Of a DNA stretch of 51,891 nucleotides, positions 1 to 9,795 are shown one piece after another; the stretch's first letter is position 1; each line of letters begins with the position of its first letter. The stretch spans positions 1 to 51,891 of the forward strand of contig DYIZ01000008.1 of the NCBI GenBank assembly GCA_020723385.1. Reading direction: 5' to 3'. Under the pieces are notes generated by a model. That model saw nothing but the letters and a program-made list of their open reading frames with translations. It did not search any database and was not told the origin of the DNA. Source of the stretch: Candidatus Aquidulcis sp. (GTDB lineage: Bacteria; Chloroflexota; Anaerolineae; Anaerolineales; UBA4823). The translations under genes and the position numbers were made by a program.

Positions 1-64
1 GGGCAGGCTTGTACCGCTGGCCTGGCCGTGATCAACTGTACAGATAGTTGCCCCGCCCGGCAGA

Positions 65-1126
65 TCACGGTTTTATTTCCCACTGTGCTGCCTGTCCATC
101 ACAAAACGTGACCAGCGTCGTCCCATCGGGCGAGAATGCCGGCTTGTGCGAACAGCAGCCATGCTCGTTATTGCACAGTACATTGGAAGAGCCTGACTCA
201 AGGTTATACACGATCAAAGCAGAATGGGGTAAATCCACGTTCAAGTCAACCGCGAGAAAGCGCCCATCCGGGCTGTATGCCAGGGCATCTACTTTGTACA
301 GATCGCCAGCGTCCACCGGAGCGGAGAACGCAGCGATTGTCTGACCGGTTTGCACATCCACCCGCATCACCAAGGGGATATCCTGGAGGGTAGAATCGGG
401 TCTTTTCGACAGCCCAATGGCTGCCTCCTTCCCATCTGGCGAAATAGCCATGGCGAAGATTGACATGGCGTTCGAGCGGTCGTCGAAGTGCAATGGCTCG
501 CTCAGGTCCCACTCCCACTGCGTTTGTTGGGCCACATCCACAGCCCCCAGAAGGTGAGCCTGCCCCACGTAAGCCGCCCGGCTCCCGTCGGGCGTGAAGG
601 GCTGCCATTGTCCCCAATCGGTCGTATGGGCGGATAGCTGCACAGATTCCTTCAGCCGCACGCCCTGCCGGTCCCAGATTTCCAAAAACATGATTGTCTT
701 ATCTTCCCCCCGGCCGACCAACAAGGCGAACGTCCCATCCACACGATAAGCCAGGTAAGGCACATAGTAAACGCTGTCGTCAAAGGGAATCTCTCCCCTC
801 GCAGAGCCATCTGCTGCGGCATAGAAAAGAATGCGACCTTCCTGCCCGACAGCTACTTCGGCGCTGTCGGGGGCAAAGGCGGCCGCGGCTGGCCCATAAT
901 TGGGATAGCCGCGGATTTCCTGCCGCCAGAGGCGCTTGCCGGCCGGCCATGTTCGCATCTCCAGGGTGCGGTCTTTGATGACGATAAAAGAAGCCCCATC
1001 CGGGGCGAGCACGGCTCCCCAAAGCCTGCCTTCGTCGTCGCTAAGTTTGATGACCCGCTGCCCGCCGCAGCCGGCAAGGACTGCCAGCAGGCTGAATAGA
1101 ATCAGCCGCGTGAACCACGATTTCAT
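65..1126 (-). CDS. Secreted lipoprotein with WD40/PD40-like beta-propeller repeats
   Basis: A 353-residue exported protein. The N-terminus (MKSWFTRL, hydrophobic stretch, then LAGCGG) is a lipoprotein signal with the lipid-attachment Cys near residue 20. The body holds repeated 'SPDG'-type motifs (FAPDSAEVA, TPDGSRAAY, SPDGKEAAI, SPDGRFLAV, SPDGTTLVT) typical of WD40 or TolB-like propeller blades, so a ligand-binding or scaffold role outside the membrane is likely; no catalytic motif is seen. An upstream in-frame start at 1141 exists, but ATG at 1126 has GGAGG six bases before it and puts the signal peptide at the very N-terminus. It is the last gene of the minus-strand surface-protein cluster, 43 bp after the preceding gene. 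The exact substrate is unknown. Confidence 0.8.
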   Translation of the reverse strand: MKSWFTRLILFSLLAVLAGCGGQRVIKLSDDEGRLWGAVLAPDGASFIVIKDRTLEMRTWPAGKRLWRQEIRGYPNYGPAAAAFAPDSAEVAVGQEGRILFYAAADGSARGEIPFDDSVYYVPYLAYRVDGTFALLVGRGEDKTIMFLEIWDRQGVRLKESVQLSAHTTDWGQWQPFTPDGSRAAYVGQAHLLGAVDVAQQTQWEWDLSEPLHFDDRSNAMSIFAMAISPDGKEAAIGLSKRPDSTLQDIPLVMRVDVQTGQTIAAFSAPVDAGDLYKVDALAYSPDGRFLAVDLNVDLPHSALIVYNLESGSSNVLCNNEHGCCSHKPAFSPDGTTLVTFCDGQAAQWEIKP

Positions 1127-1169
1127 TCTTCGCCTCCACACAGACTGCGCTCAGTTGCGAATGTTCTCG

Positions 1170-2975
1170 TCACGACTGGCGGCGCTTGTGAAACAGGATC
1201 GCGGCGGCAATCAAACCTGCCGACATCAGCCCAATCGCTAACCCCAAAGCCAATCGAGAAATTTGAGGCGGTTGCACCACCAGGCGGGTCAGGCCGACGG
1301 CCGTTGGTGCGTCGCCCACGCGGGTGACGCCGTTGCCTGCTGACCCCACGATCAGGTCGCTGCCATGCGCCAGGGCGCTGACATCATTGGACAGGAGTGC
1401 GGGATAACGATAGGATGCCAACAAGAAGGGAACGTCTCCCGGCTGGATGCGGGGACGCAGCACCGAAAGGCCCCCGAATCCGCCGAAATCGTTGGTCGCC
1501 ACGTACACTCCAGAATAGCCATTGGCAATATCAATGGCGCTCACTGCATCGGTCATGCCGGTCAGAATTTTATAATCTATGTTTGGATTCGCACTGCCGA
1601 CCCAGCCGTAATGGAAGGTTTCGCCGTTGATGGTGGGGCCTTGATCTTCGTGCAGGATCGTCAACCCCTGGCCGGTTCCAATGTAGACGATGTTGCTGCT
1701 GGCCTCCAGCGGCGAGCCGCCTGAGCGCCCTGCAATAGCGCGTACATCGTTAGAGATCAGCTCGGGGTGAGTACTGGCGCTGTACGGGATAACAGGAGGC
1801 CAGGCGCCGGAACTCGGAACGCTGTCGAAATCATACTTGGCGCACAAGAATGCGCCATTGGCCCAGTACAGATCGTCGCCAACGATGGCGGTTGTCGCGA
1901 TGTCGCCCTGGCAATCGGCGGCCAGGTTGTAGTAGACGGCGTCGAAGTCGCGCATCAGATCGAGCAGATTTCCCGTGGCGACAGCGACGTAAGTATGCCC
2001 GCTAACGACCCCGGCGTCCACATCCCTGACGATACTCGATGTCAGAGAGGGAAGCGCCGGGTTGGCGGCGACCCAGCCGGTGTCGGCGCGGCTGCCATCA
2101 TTGCGGCGGGCCAGGTTGCCGCCCCATTCCCAGCCGGGAGATGTATCGAAGAACGATGCCGAATCTGCCGCCAAATCAATCACGGCCACCCCGCTCATAT
2201 TGCCGCTTTCACCGCCCAGGATGATTTTCCCGTTCACGGCGGCGACCGAATGCACCGGCCCGGCGGCCAGGTTCTGATCGAGCGGCAGCACCTCGCGCCC
2301 GGTGATGGCGAAGCGCATCCAGATGGTGTTATCGGACAGGTCAATGATTTCGACGCCGCCTGTGTATACGTCAGGTGGGTTGTCCACCCCGGTGACGATG
2401 ATGGCGGCCTTTTGGGGGAATTCCCGCGCGGCGCTGCGGGTGCTGGATGCGCCCTCGCCCCACCAGGATGCGAGGGTGAAGGTGTCGTTGAATGTCCAGT
2501 CGGCTCCCGCGGCGAAGGTGATGTCCAACCCGCTGTCCACGCCGTCGAATTCCAGATTTTGCGCGCTGCTTTGGGTGGTGTAGATCGTGGCGCTCCAGGT
2601 TTCGCCGCCATCGAGGGAGGTTTGGAAGCGGGCGGTTCCGGTTTCCCCGGGGGCTGCGATTCCTACCCGGATGCGCTGACCCCGGTCGGTTTGAGCGCCC
2701 GACAGGGTGATATTGGCCGAGGCGTTATCCTCCGGGTTGCCGCTGGTCTTGGCGACGCCGCGCCACCAGTTGGCGTCGAATCCCAGCGTCTGGCTGGAGG
2801 TCTCGCCAGTCCGGTTGTAAATGGTCACATCGTTGATGTGATCGTCTTGCAGTAGGCCGTTGACCTGGGTGTAATAAATCGTGCTGTCAGCTCTAGCGGC
2901 AGTGGTCATCGAAATAATCGGCAAAATTATGAGACAAAATGCCAGAGAGCCCATTTTGACATTGAATTTGTTCAT
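1170..2975 (-). CDS. Secreted protein with C-terminal membrane anchor, function unknown
   Basis: A 601-residue protein with an N-terminal signal peptide (hydrophobic segment about residues 9-27, probable cleavage after AARA) and a C-terminal helix (about residues 575-595, ALGLAIGLMSAGLIAAAI) followed by HKRRQS. That arrangement places a long extracellular part on the cell surface, held by one membrane span with a basic cytoplasmic tail. The middle contains propeller-like short repeats with 'YVAVATGN', 'YIGTGQGLTI' and 'YVATNDFGGFGG' segments. The N-terminal ~180 residues look like a beta-sandwich discoidin/jelly-roll type region. I recognise no enzyme motif. The start has AAGGAAA upstream. 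It lacks the YLPxVRR-like tail of its cluster neighbours and instead uses a membrane helix, so two anchoring strategies occur in one cluster. Confidence 0.75.
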   Translation of the reverse strand: MNKFNVKMGSLAFCLIILPIISMTTAARADSTIYYTQVNGLLQDDHINDVTIYNRTGETSSQTLGFDANWWRGVAKTSGNPEDNASANITLSGAQTDRGQRIRVGIAAPGETGTARFQTSLDGGETWSATIYTTQSSAQNLEFDGVDSGLDITFAAGADWTFNDTFTLASWWGEGASSTRSAAREFPQKAAIIVTGVDNPPDVYTGGVEIIDLSDNTIWMRFAITGREVLPLDQNLAAGPVHSVAAVNGKIILGGESGNMSGVAVIDLAADSASFFDTSPGWEWGGNLARRNDGSRADTGWVAANPALPSLTSSIVRDVDAGVVSGHTYVAVATGNLLDLMRDFDAVYYNLAADCQGDIATTAIVGDDLYWANGAFLCAKYDFDSVPSSGAWPPVIPYSASTHPELISNDVRAIAGRSGGSPLEASSNIVYIGTGQGLTILHEDQGPTINGETFHYGWVGSANPNIDYKILTGMTDAVSAIDIANGYSGVYVATNDFGGFGGLSVLRPRIQPGDVPFLLASYRYPALLSNDVSALAHGSDLIVGSAGNGVTRVGDAPTAVGLTRLVVQPPQISRLALGLAIGLMSAGLIAAAILFHKRRQS

Positions 2976-3015
2976 GTCTGTTTCCTTTCACCCGGCAAGC
3001 GATGCTTGGCAAATT

Positions 3016-3708
3016 TTACGGGTTCAGCGTCAGCAAATACCCTGCGTTTATGTCCTCGGCAGGGATGAGTATTTTCTGATTGACTGGCGTGCCCATGGTG
3101 TTGTCGAAGAAGATATAGCCCACACCCCGCAGGTCATTGCAAGCCTGGGGAGTCCAATCATAGTACCCGATGACGGTCATCGCATGTTGGTGATAACCCG
3201 GCGCATCCAAAATCCACATCACCGGCGGTTGGCCGTTCTGAATGGCTTGCACGATTGTGTCCCAATATGTGTCGCCTGTCGCGGACGGATGATCTTCCAC
3301 GCTGAAGCTGTAGCCGTTAGCGTCAATCACCTGGTCGAAGGCGCAAGCGATGCAGTCCACGTGCGGGCCAGAGTGATGCCAATCCAGCGCGGAAATCAGG
3401 CTCATCCGCTCCTCGGCGTATGTCAAGTTCGGATAGCCGTGCGCTCCCCAATATTCCAGCACCGAGGCTCCGGCAGTGGGCAGGCAGGTGGTCCCGAGGT
3501 ATGGGCCGGAGGCGGTTTGTTTACGGTCAATCATCCCGGAAACCAGGTGCTCGATGCGCTGGCATTGAACACCGAGCGGCGGCACGGTGGAGGTTGGCAT
3601 GGGTTGTAGATTTGCTTCGATTGAACGGTCGCCTTGCGCCAACGTGGCGTTGAAAGTCAAGGCAGTGCAAACCATCAGTAGGGTGAGAATAACTGTTATT
3701 TTCTTCAT
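3016..3708 (-). CDS. Secreted C39-like (papain-fold) cysteine peptidase-type protein
   Basis: About 230 residues, beginning MKKITVILTLLMVCTALTF, a classical signal peptide. The mature part has a 'TTCLPTAGASVLEYWG' motif, matching the catalytic-Cys helix of C39-like domains, and later 'YHQHAMTVIGYYD', matching the His strand. A following Asn/Asp region (FFDNTMGTP) fits the third catalytic position. The family includes bacteriocin-leader peptidases and many secreted proteins of unknown target. An in-frame start at 3801 would put 31 residues before the signal peptide. ATG at 3708 has AGGAG at ideal spacing and is preferred, leaving a 92-bp gap to the upstream gene. No transporter domain is fused, so it is not a bacteriocin exporter. 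The target is unknown. Confidence 0.7.
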   Translation of the reverse strand: MKKITVILTLLMVCTALTFNATLAQGDRSIEANLQPMPTSTVPPLGVQCQRIEHLVSGMIDRKQTASGPYLGTTCLPTAGASVLEYWGAHGYPNLTYAEERMSLISALDWHHSGPHVDCIACAFDQVIDANGYSFSVEDHPSATGDTYWDTIVQAIQNGQPPVMWILDAPGYHQHAMTVIGYYDWTPQACNDLRGVGYIFFDNTMGTPVNQKILIPAEDINAGYLLTLNP

Positions 3709-3800
3709 TTTTCGCTCCTGTTCTTGGGATATTGTTTGCCTCGCTGGCAAACAGCGGGGAAAACCGTAAATTGATCCTCTCAGAGAATCAGTATTTAGCA

Positions 3801-5135
3801 TCAGCGTGAGTATGTGAAGGTTGCAAACTCGCCGGTGGTAAGCAGCCTGGCGGCGCTGCCATCGAAGCGCACTTGCAGGATATACGCATGATCACGATCG
3901 AAATCGTAGGCTTGCAAGAGCAAAGTTTCGGCATCCAGCCAGCCTACCGGGATCACCCATTCCACGGGAGCGCCGATAATTGCATCGAAACTGAACATCG
4001 GTAATTCGGCGGTGATTTGCCCGCCAATCGTAGCGATGCGAACTACAGCTTGAAAAGAAGATGGTTCATCGTACCAGGATCCCGAAGCTTCCATCCAGGC
4101 CACATAAGCATCAATGGGTGAAAAAACAGCATATCCCGCGCCTCGGTCGGTTTCGGGGCGCAACGGGATTTGGAAGGATGCGCCGTTTTCCAGGTTGCGG
4201 ATTGTCAGAGGCGTGCTTTCGTAACCCGGTCCTGTGTAAGCCAGCCACGACTGATCTGGCGAGAGCGCCGAGGGATGGTAGTCTCGGGTAAGCAGTTCTT
4301 CGACCGTTCCGCTCGCCATTTCCACGTAAGATAATCCCTGATGAGGTGGAAAAACGACATTGCCGATTCCCCACGCCTCTAAAGTAAACCAGACCCCTGC
4401 GGGCCGAGCCGCGCCTGTATTGACCAGTAGCGGCAAGAAGTAATAGCTTTCTGGATCGTTATGCGTCGCGATGGGTTGGCTGTTACCCACCGTATCGAAT
4501 TCACCCACGTAAAGGCGAGTTATCCATACGTCGTCCTTCCAATCGAGGATTCCAACGGCTATGACGGGTAAGCCTGGCGCGCCGGCCAACGCACGCACAT
4601 GGATCACCCCGTCCAGTTTCCAGGAATCTCCCGATGAGGCAACCCTCACTACGCCATCTTCGGCATCGTAAGTATTCATCTGATATGCAGCGGCAAAAGG
4701 TAGATTCAAAGCAGGCTGGCTGACATCGTGAACGAAACGATAATCAACGGTGGGCGCAGCAGCCGAGGCCAGCTCACCGCCGGTGAGCGTCCGCCAGACC
4801 AGCGTATCGCGATTCGAAATGGTGATCAGGCCATTGGGAAAAGGGAAAGTCGGCTGTGCAGGGGATAGGGTTGGCAGGGCTGTGGCTGTAGGAGGAATCG
4901 TCTCCGATGGCGTGATCGTTGGAGGGATCGTTTTTGTGGGTGTCACGGTGACGGTTTTTGTCGCAACCCTGACCAATGTCGAGACCGGCTGTACAGGCGG
5001 CGAAGTGGGCAGGGACGTTTGTATTGGTGAATGCAGTGACGGCATGGGGAAATTGCAGGCAAATGCCGTCACTGCAATCGTCAGAACGGTGAGTGTGACG
5101 ATGAAACGCGGATTAGGATAAGGATTTAAGCGCAT
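3801..5135 (-). CDS. Thr/Pro-rich lipoprotein with beta-propeller-like body
   Basis: A 444-residue protein. The N-terminus (MRLNPYPN, hydrophobic core, TAFAC) looks like a lipoprotein signal with Cys at about residue 27. It is followed by a ~65-residue linker rich in Thr, Pro and Ser (about residues 30-95), which probably spaces the body from the membrane through the wall. The remaining ~350 residues contain PD40/WD-like strands ('LSPDQSWLAYTG', 'FSPIDAYVAWM') but no recognisable catalytic site. The gene lies 19 bp after the upstream gene, so translation coupling within the surface-protein operon is likely. The function is inferred only as an exported binding protein. Confidence 0.7.
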   Translation of the reverse strand: MRLNPYPNPRFIVTLTVLTIAVTAFACNFPMPSLHSPIQTSLPTSPPVQPVSTLVRVATKTVTVTPTKTIPPTITPSETIPPTATALPTLSPAQPTFPFPNGLITISNRDTLVWRTLTGGELASAAAPTVDYRFVHDVSQPALNLPFAAAYQMNTYDAEDGVVRVASSGDSWKLDGVIHVRALAGAPGLPVIAVGILDWKDDVWITRLYVGEFDTVGNSQPIATHNDPESYYFLPLLVNTGAARPAGVWFTLEAWGIGNVVFPPHQGLSYVEMASGTVEELLTRDYHPSALSPDQSWLAYTGPGYESTPLTIRNLENGASFQIPLRPETDRGAGYAVFSPIDAYVAWMEASGSWYDEPSSFQAVVRIATIGGQITAELPMFSFDAIIGAPVEWVIPVGWLDAETLLLQAYDFDRDHAYILQVRFDGSAARLLTTGEFATFTYSR

Positions 5136-5154
5136 GGATTAACTCCTGATATCG

Positions 5155-7620
5155 TTATTTTTTGATGACGGGGAGGAAGATTTGATATTGACTCCCGCTG
5201 AACGAGCCGGCTCCGGCCCAGGCCGGTTCGGCTCCGGCGACACCCAGCGCTCGCAGGGAGGATCCATTGGCCTGGACGATGTACAGCATGTTGGTTTCAC
5301 CCGCGCCGGGGTCGGTATCGCGCTGGAAGATCAGCCAGTTGCCATCCGACGACCAGGATGGCGATTTGGAGGTGATCCCGGCCGCGCCGCGCGTTAATTG
5401 GGTGAAGTTCGCCAGCGTGCCGTCTGACTGCACCTGGGCTTTCCAGATTTCGTACTGCCCGCTGTAATCGGCGGCGAAGGCCAGCCAGCCGCCGGCGGGA
5501 GCGAAGGTCAATCCTTGATAATTGGCGTCATCGAGCGTGAGCGTTTCGGCAAAGCTGTTCTGCCTGTCGCGCACAAGCAGCGCGGAATGATCGTTTGTGT
5601 ACGATGTGGGATGCTCACAATACGTGCTGCCCACGCTGGTATAACCAAGCCAGCGGCTGTCGCCAGAGATGGCGACATCGCCAGCCAGCTCGTACAAATG
5701 CACGAACTGGCTGGCAGGCGCCGCGCCCAAATGCGGCTCGAACACATCCCACGTGCCGCATAACTCGATGTAATGTTTGTGCTCCACCCAGGCGGCCAGC
5801 CCGCTGCCATCACGGGCGATGTCGAACTCGCCGTGCAGATTGATGTTGGTATAGAAGGTCTGCGTATCGCTGAGGTCCAGCTCGGTCGAGAGAATGGCGT
5901 TGCTGCTCGACCGGTAGAAATAGATGCGCTGCCCGTCGCCGGAGAAGACCGGCCGGCGGCCCGCCCCAGGGGAGCGGTCGTTCCCCAGGGATGGCAAGTC
6001 CCGCAGGTGGAGCGCCCCCTCCAATTCGTAAGCGATCACCCCGCTCACCGGCAGATTCGTCCCCGCCGTAACGACCGCGCTGCGCTCATTAGAAGCCGGG
6101 CCGTAGTTGCCCGTGCCATCTACCGCAAACACCCGGTAATAATACGTCCCGCTGCCCAGGCCTACATCGCGGTAGCTCGTTCCGGCGACGATCTTGGGAT
6201 TGATCACGGTGTACGGCCCGCCGCTCTGCGCGGCGCGTGCCACGTAATAGCCGCTGATCCCATTGCGGTCGGTTGACGCGCTCCAGGACAGGTCAACCAC
6301 CGTGTCGCCCGGAGCCGCGCTGGTCAGGCCGGGCGCGGTGGGCGGGGTAGAGTCCAGCTCAGCGCGCGCCGATCTGATGCTGTCATCGGCGTTGCGGTCA
6401 TCTTGCCATACCATGTAGGCGCGGGCGTAATCGCCGCTGCCCGCCACGGCAATGGCCGGGCCATATTGTCCGCCCACACCGGTGGGGTCATCTTCGACAT
6501 TTGCCATCGTGAAGGTCAAGCCGCCGTCAATCGAGGTCGAGAGCAGCATGTCGCTGATACCATCATCCCAATTGCCGAAGCCCCATAGGACGGCAACCGC
6601 GCCATTATCATCCACCGCCAGGTCGAACGCGCCTAGCTCGCCGCCTTCTGCATAGTTTACCGATGCAGCTACAGGGCTTCCCCAGGTTTGCCCGCCATCG
6701 TCGGAGCGGCGTACGTACAATACATCGTTGTCGTCGGCGTATGCGGCGTAGAGCTTGCCATCCGGCGCGATTGCCAGGCGCGGCGTGTGTGCGTTAACGC
6801 CTGCCGGGGAGATAGCGAAATCCGTTCCCCAGGTTTGGCCGTGATTGGCTGTGCGGTCGCCGTAGATGCGCATTCCGCCGTCGCGGGCATCTTCCCAGGC
6901 CATGTAGCTGACGTTATTGCGCGATGCAACCGCCATGCGCGAGCCGTCCATCGCCCCGCCGCTGGAGATCGCGCTGCCATTGGGGTCGTTAGCCCGCTGG
7001 CTGCGCCACTGGCTGGCGGCGAAGTCCCACACCAGCCCCCAGACATTTTCGCCGCCGCTGCCCGTCAATACCCGGTCGCTGGCTGCAACGAGCATGTCGC
7101 CGCCCACTGGATCAATGGCAAACTGCGGCTCGATATAATAATTCTCATCATTGCTGCCCCACAGCTCCCAGCTCGAGAAGCTGGCGCCGCCATTGCTGCT
7201 GCTGGCCATGTAGAGACACGTTGGATACCCGCCCATGCAGCCATCGTAGCCCGGATAGGGGTTGAACCACACAACGTAAATCTCCCCGCTGGGGTAAACG
7301 GCGACCGCCGGATCGTCCAGCCCGATCTCGTTTGCCAGCCCGCCGCTCACATTGACATTCGTCCCCCATGTAGCGCCGCCATCGGTGGATTTGGCGAAGA
7401 TCACGTCGGGGTTGTCGAAGGAGGCGCGGTCGTCCAGCCAGACCGCGTAAACCGTCGAACCGTTCACGGCTACATCGGCGCTGTGCACTTGCATGACGCC
7501 GCCGCCGTCATCCACGCGAACATTCGCGCCGAGCAGCTTGCTTCCGGCGAGGGCAGAGCTGGTGACGCCGGCTACCAACAAGAAAATCAGTGCGAGGTAA
7601 ATATACTGGCGAAGTTTCAT
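5155..7620 (-). CDS. Secreted BNR/FN3/PD40 multidomain protein with FLPVIKK tail
   Basis: An 821-residue exported protein. It has a signal peptide (residues 1-25), then a six-bladed sialidase/BNR-like propeller (about 35-425). That region has repeated 'S-x-D-GG-x-TW' Asp-box motifs (STDGGATWG, SDDGGQTWG, SIDGGLTF), which are structural and not evidence of sialidase activity. A fibronectin type III domain follows (about 430-520, starting DSTPPTAPGL), then a second propeller of PD40/TolB type (about 530-805, with FSGDGQRIYFYR, FAPAGGWLAFAAD, WSSDGNWLIFQRD). It ends YQIFLPVIKK, a variant of the tail shared with two neighbours. AAGGTG precedes the ATG. It probably binds carbohydrate or protein on the cell surface; the ligand is unknown. 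Confidence 0.8.
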   Translation of the reverse strand: MKLRQYIYLALIFLLVAGVTSSALAGSKLLGANVRVDDGGGVMQVHSADVAVNGSTVYAVWLDDRASFDNPDVIFAKSTDGGATWGTNVNVSGGLANEIGLDDPAVAVYPSGEIYVVWFNPYPGYDGCMGGYPTCLYMASSSNGGASFSSWELWGSNDENYYIEPQFAIDPVGGDMLVAASDRVLTGSGGENVWGLVWDFAASQWRSQRANDPNGSAISSGGAMDGSRMAVASRNNVSYMAWEDARDGGMRIYGDRTANHGQTWGTDFAISPAGVNAHTPRLAIAPDGKLYAAYADDNDVLYVRRSDDGGQTWGSPVAASVNYAEGGELGAFDLAVDDNGAVAVLWGFGNWDDGISDMLLSTSIDGGLTFTMANVEDDPTGVGGQYGPAIAVAGSGDYARAYMVWQDDRNADDSIRSARAELDSTPPTAPGLTSAAPGDTVVDLSWSASTDRNGISGYYVARAAQSGGPYTVINPKIVAGTSYRDVGLGSGTYYYRVFAVDGTGNYGPASNERSAVVTAGTNLPVSGVIAYELEGALHLRDLPSLGNDRSPGAGRRPVFSGDGQRIYFYRSSSNAILSTELDLSDTQTFYTNINLHGEFDIARDGSGLAAWVEHKHYIELCGTWDVFEPHLGAAPASQFVHLYELAGDVAISGDSRWLGYTSVGSTYCEHPTSYTNDHSALLVRDRQNSFAETLTLDDANYQGLTFAPAGGWLAFAADYSGQYEIWKAQVQSDGTLANFTQLTRGAAGITSKSPSWSSDGNWLIFQRDTDPGAGETNMLYIVQANGSSLRALGVAGAEPAWAGAGSFSGSQYQIFLPVIKK

Positions 7621-7684
7621 GGGACACCTTTTTGATGAACTGTAATTGGTTTTAATCGCAGCTCGTCAGTTTCTGGGATCAGGA

Positions 7685-9727
7685 TTATCTTCGCACCAGC
7701 GGCAGATAAATTTCCATGCCCGCTGGCTCAGTTTCGATGTATTCATCCGCCCCGATGTCGGGGGAAGAATCGCGCAGCTCGCCGTCGAGATCGGCGGACA
7801 CGCCAGCGAGGATGCCGCTTTCTCGGGCGGCGCTCCCGCTCCCGATGTGATAATCCCCCCCGGCGGGCGCGACGAACTGCGGGTTGCCGTCTATCGAGTT
7901 GGTTCCACGCGTCCCGTCGGCGGTGTTACCCCAAAACAGGGTGTGATCCGGGGCCACGCTGCCCCCGCCGGTTGCGGCAATCCCCATCTCTTGCCCGGCG
8001 ACAATGGTGTTAGTCATCACCAGGGTTCCCCCGCCAGCCTCCAGCGAGGCGACGGTTTGTCCAGCGGGTACATCGTTATCGGCGACGGTGTTGTGGATCA
8101 TCGTCACCGCGCTCAGGCTGTAGACGCCTGCCCCGCCCAGGCGGGCAAAGTTATCGGCGATGATGTTGTTGGTCAGGGTAACGGGTAAAGTGGAATTGAC
8201 GTACACCCCGCCGCCATAGCCGTTGCCCGCCTGCTCGCTGACGCGGTTGCCGAGGATGAGGTTGGCGTTCAGCGTGGCCGAGACGCTCCCGATGAGCATG
8301 ATCCCGCCGCCTTTGTGGTCGCCGCCGTAAATGGAATTGCGCAGCTCGTTGGAGCGGATGAGGTTGCGTTCGATGATGGCCGTCCCGCCGTAGACATATA
8401 TCCCGCCGCCTTCGGCCAGCCCGGCGTAAATGCCATTGTCTTCGATGGTGGAATCTCGCAGGGTGAATTGGGTCAGGTTGATGAACAACCCTCCGCCTTG
8501 ACCCTGGTTAGGTGAAGAACCGCCAGCATAATTTTCACGGATGTCGGCGGCGGCGATGGTCAATACACTATCGGTCGCCCATAGCCCTCCGCCATCGCCG
8601 CTGTAGCCGACGCCGTTGCCCTGGATGATGTTTGTGCCGGTGAAGACTGCCGTGGCATTTTCCAGGTAGACGCCGCCGCCAGCGCCGCCGCCTTCCATCT
8701 CGGCTGTGGTGTTATTGATGATCTGGTTGTCTTGCCAGACGATCTCCCCATGTAGCTGGTAAACGCCCCCGCCATAGCCGCGCAAGACATAGTCGGTGTT
8801 CGCGCTGGCGACGTTATTGGCGATGACGTTATCGAAAACGGCGCTCCCGGCTTCGAGCGCCGTCAACGCCACACCGCCGCCGTACCCGTTGCGAGTTTGC
8901 GAGGCGTAATTGCCTTCCACGTGGTTGCCGCTGATCGTCGCCTGCCCGCCCGCCACGTGGAACCCGCCGCCGCGCCCGTTGTTCAGATAACCCGCTCCGG
9001 CGTGATTGCTCACGAACTGGTTGTTCCGAATTGTTCCATCCCCGAAGAGCAGCAGCCCTCCACCCCAGCCGATGACGGCGCTGTTCCCGTCGGCGTCGAG
9101 GGCGAAATTATGGCTGATGGTGTTCCCTTCGATCAGCGTGGCGGCCCCAGCGCTGTCCACGAAGATTCCGCCGCCGTAGCCATCCGCCGCGCCGGTTTGA
9201 GCCAGGCAGCCGGTGATCGTGTTACCGGTGATGGTTGGCGTGGCGTTCACCGCATACACGCAGCCACCCCAACCGGGATCTGGAGTCGCGTTGGCGGCGC
9301 GGCCATTCTTGAGGGTCAGGTCGCTCACGGAGGAGGCGATCGTCGCTCCCTCCGGCCCAATGATCGCCAGTACTCGCCCCAGGGTTTGGGCGTCAATCGT
9401 GGTGGTGTAAGTCGCCGGATCATGGATGGTGAAATCGGCGTTCCAACCGCCCTCCAGAGTCAGCGTGCGGGTGATGAGCAGATCGTGCTCGGCGCAATCG
9501 CCGGAGACCTTGATTGTATCGTTATCCTGCGCGGCGGCCAGGGCGGAGGCGATATCGGCCTGCGCGGTATCGTTCAGGCGCACGGCGCAGGGCAGGAGAA
9601 CCGGTGCGCGTTGGGCTGGCCGGTGTGCGCCAGCCGAGACGGCTGTCTCGACTTTACCCGGCAGCGTCAACAGAATCAGCGTCATCGTCGCCATGACGAC
9701 AAAATGGATCAATCGTTTGTAACTCAT
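7685..9727 (-). CDS. Secreted parallel beta-helix (polymorphic-repeat) protein with YLPLVRR tail
   Basis: About 680 residues. After the signal peptide (MSYKRLIHF, hydrophobic core) there is an N-terminal cap with 'DITVSGDCAEHDLLI'-like strands. A long right-handed beta-helix follows, with recurring 'GGGxxx', 'ITGNxI' and 'NNxIxxN' coils about every 25-45 residues, as in polymorphic outer-membrane/CSLREA-type repeat proteins. The C-terminal part has 'LDGELRDSSPDIGADEY', a frequent closing motif of such helices, then GMEIYLPLVRR. No lyase catalytic residues were recognised, so an adhesin or structural role is as likely as polysaccharide cleavage. An upstream TTG at 9748 would sit before the AGGAG ribosome binding site, so ATG at 9727 is chosen. 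Confidence 0.8.
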   Translation of the reverse strand: MSYKRLIHFVVMATMTLILLTLPGKVETAVSAGAHRPAQRAPVLLPCAVRLNDTAQADIASALAAAQDNDTIKVSGDCAEHDLLITRTLTLEGGWNADFTIHDPATYTTTIDAQTLGRVLAIIGPEGATIASSVSDLTLKNGRAANATPDPGWGGCVYAVNATPTITGNTITGCLAQTGAADGYGGGIFVDSAGAATLIEGNTISHNFALDADGNSAVIGWGGGLLLFGDGTIRNNQFVSNHAGAGYLNNGRGGGFHVAGGQATISGNHVEGNYASQTRNGYGGGVALTALEAGSAVFDNVIANNVASANTDYVLRGYGGGVYQLHGEIVWQDNQIINNTTAEMEGGGAGGGVYLENATAVFTGTNIIQGNGVGYSGDGGGLWATDSVLTIAAADIRENYAGGSSPNQGQGGGLFINLTQFTLRDSTIEDNGIYAGLAEGGGIYVYGGTAIIERNLIRSNELRNSIYGGDHKGGGIMLIGSVSATLNANLILGNRVSEQAGNGYGGGVYVNSTLPVTLTNNIIADNFARLGGAGVYSLSAVTMIHNTVADNDVPAGQTVASLEAGGGTLVMTNTIVAGQEMGIAATGGGSVAPDHTLFWGNTADGTRGTNSIDGNPQFVAPAGGDYHIGSGSAARESGILAGVSADLDGELRDSSPDIGADEYIETEPAGMEIYLPLVRR

Positions 9728-9795
9728 CGTTTCACATCTCCTGCGCAAAATTGGAGCTTTTCAGGGTATGGCTCAATGCAGCCTGTCAGTCCATT

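Noticed and set aside
1767-2855. Long plus-strand open frames opposite the secreted-protein genes (also 6688-7635, 8897-9820, 12199-13284)
   Set aside because: They lie antisense to genes with signal peptides and clear domains, and show no motif of their own.
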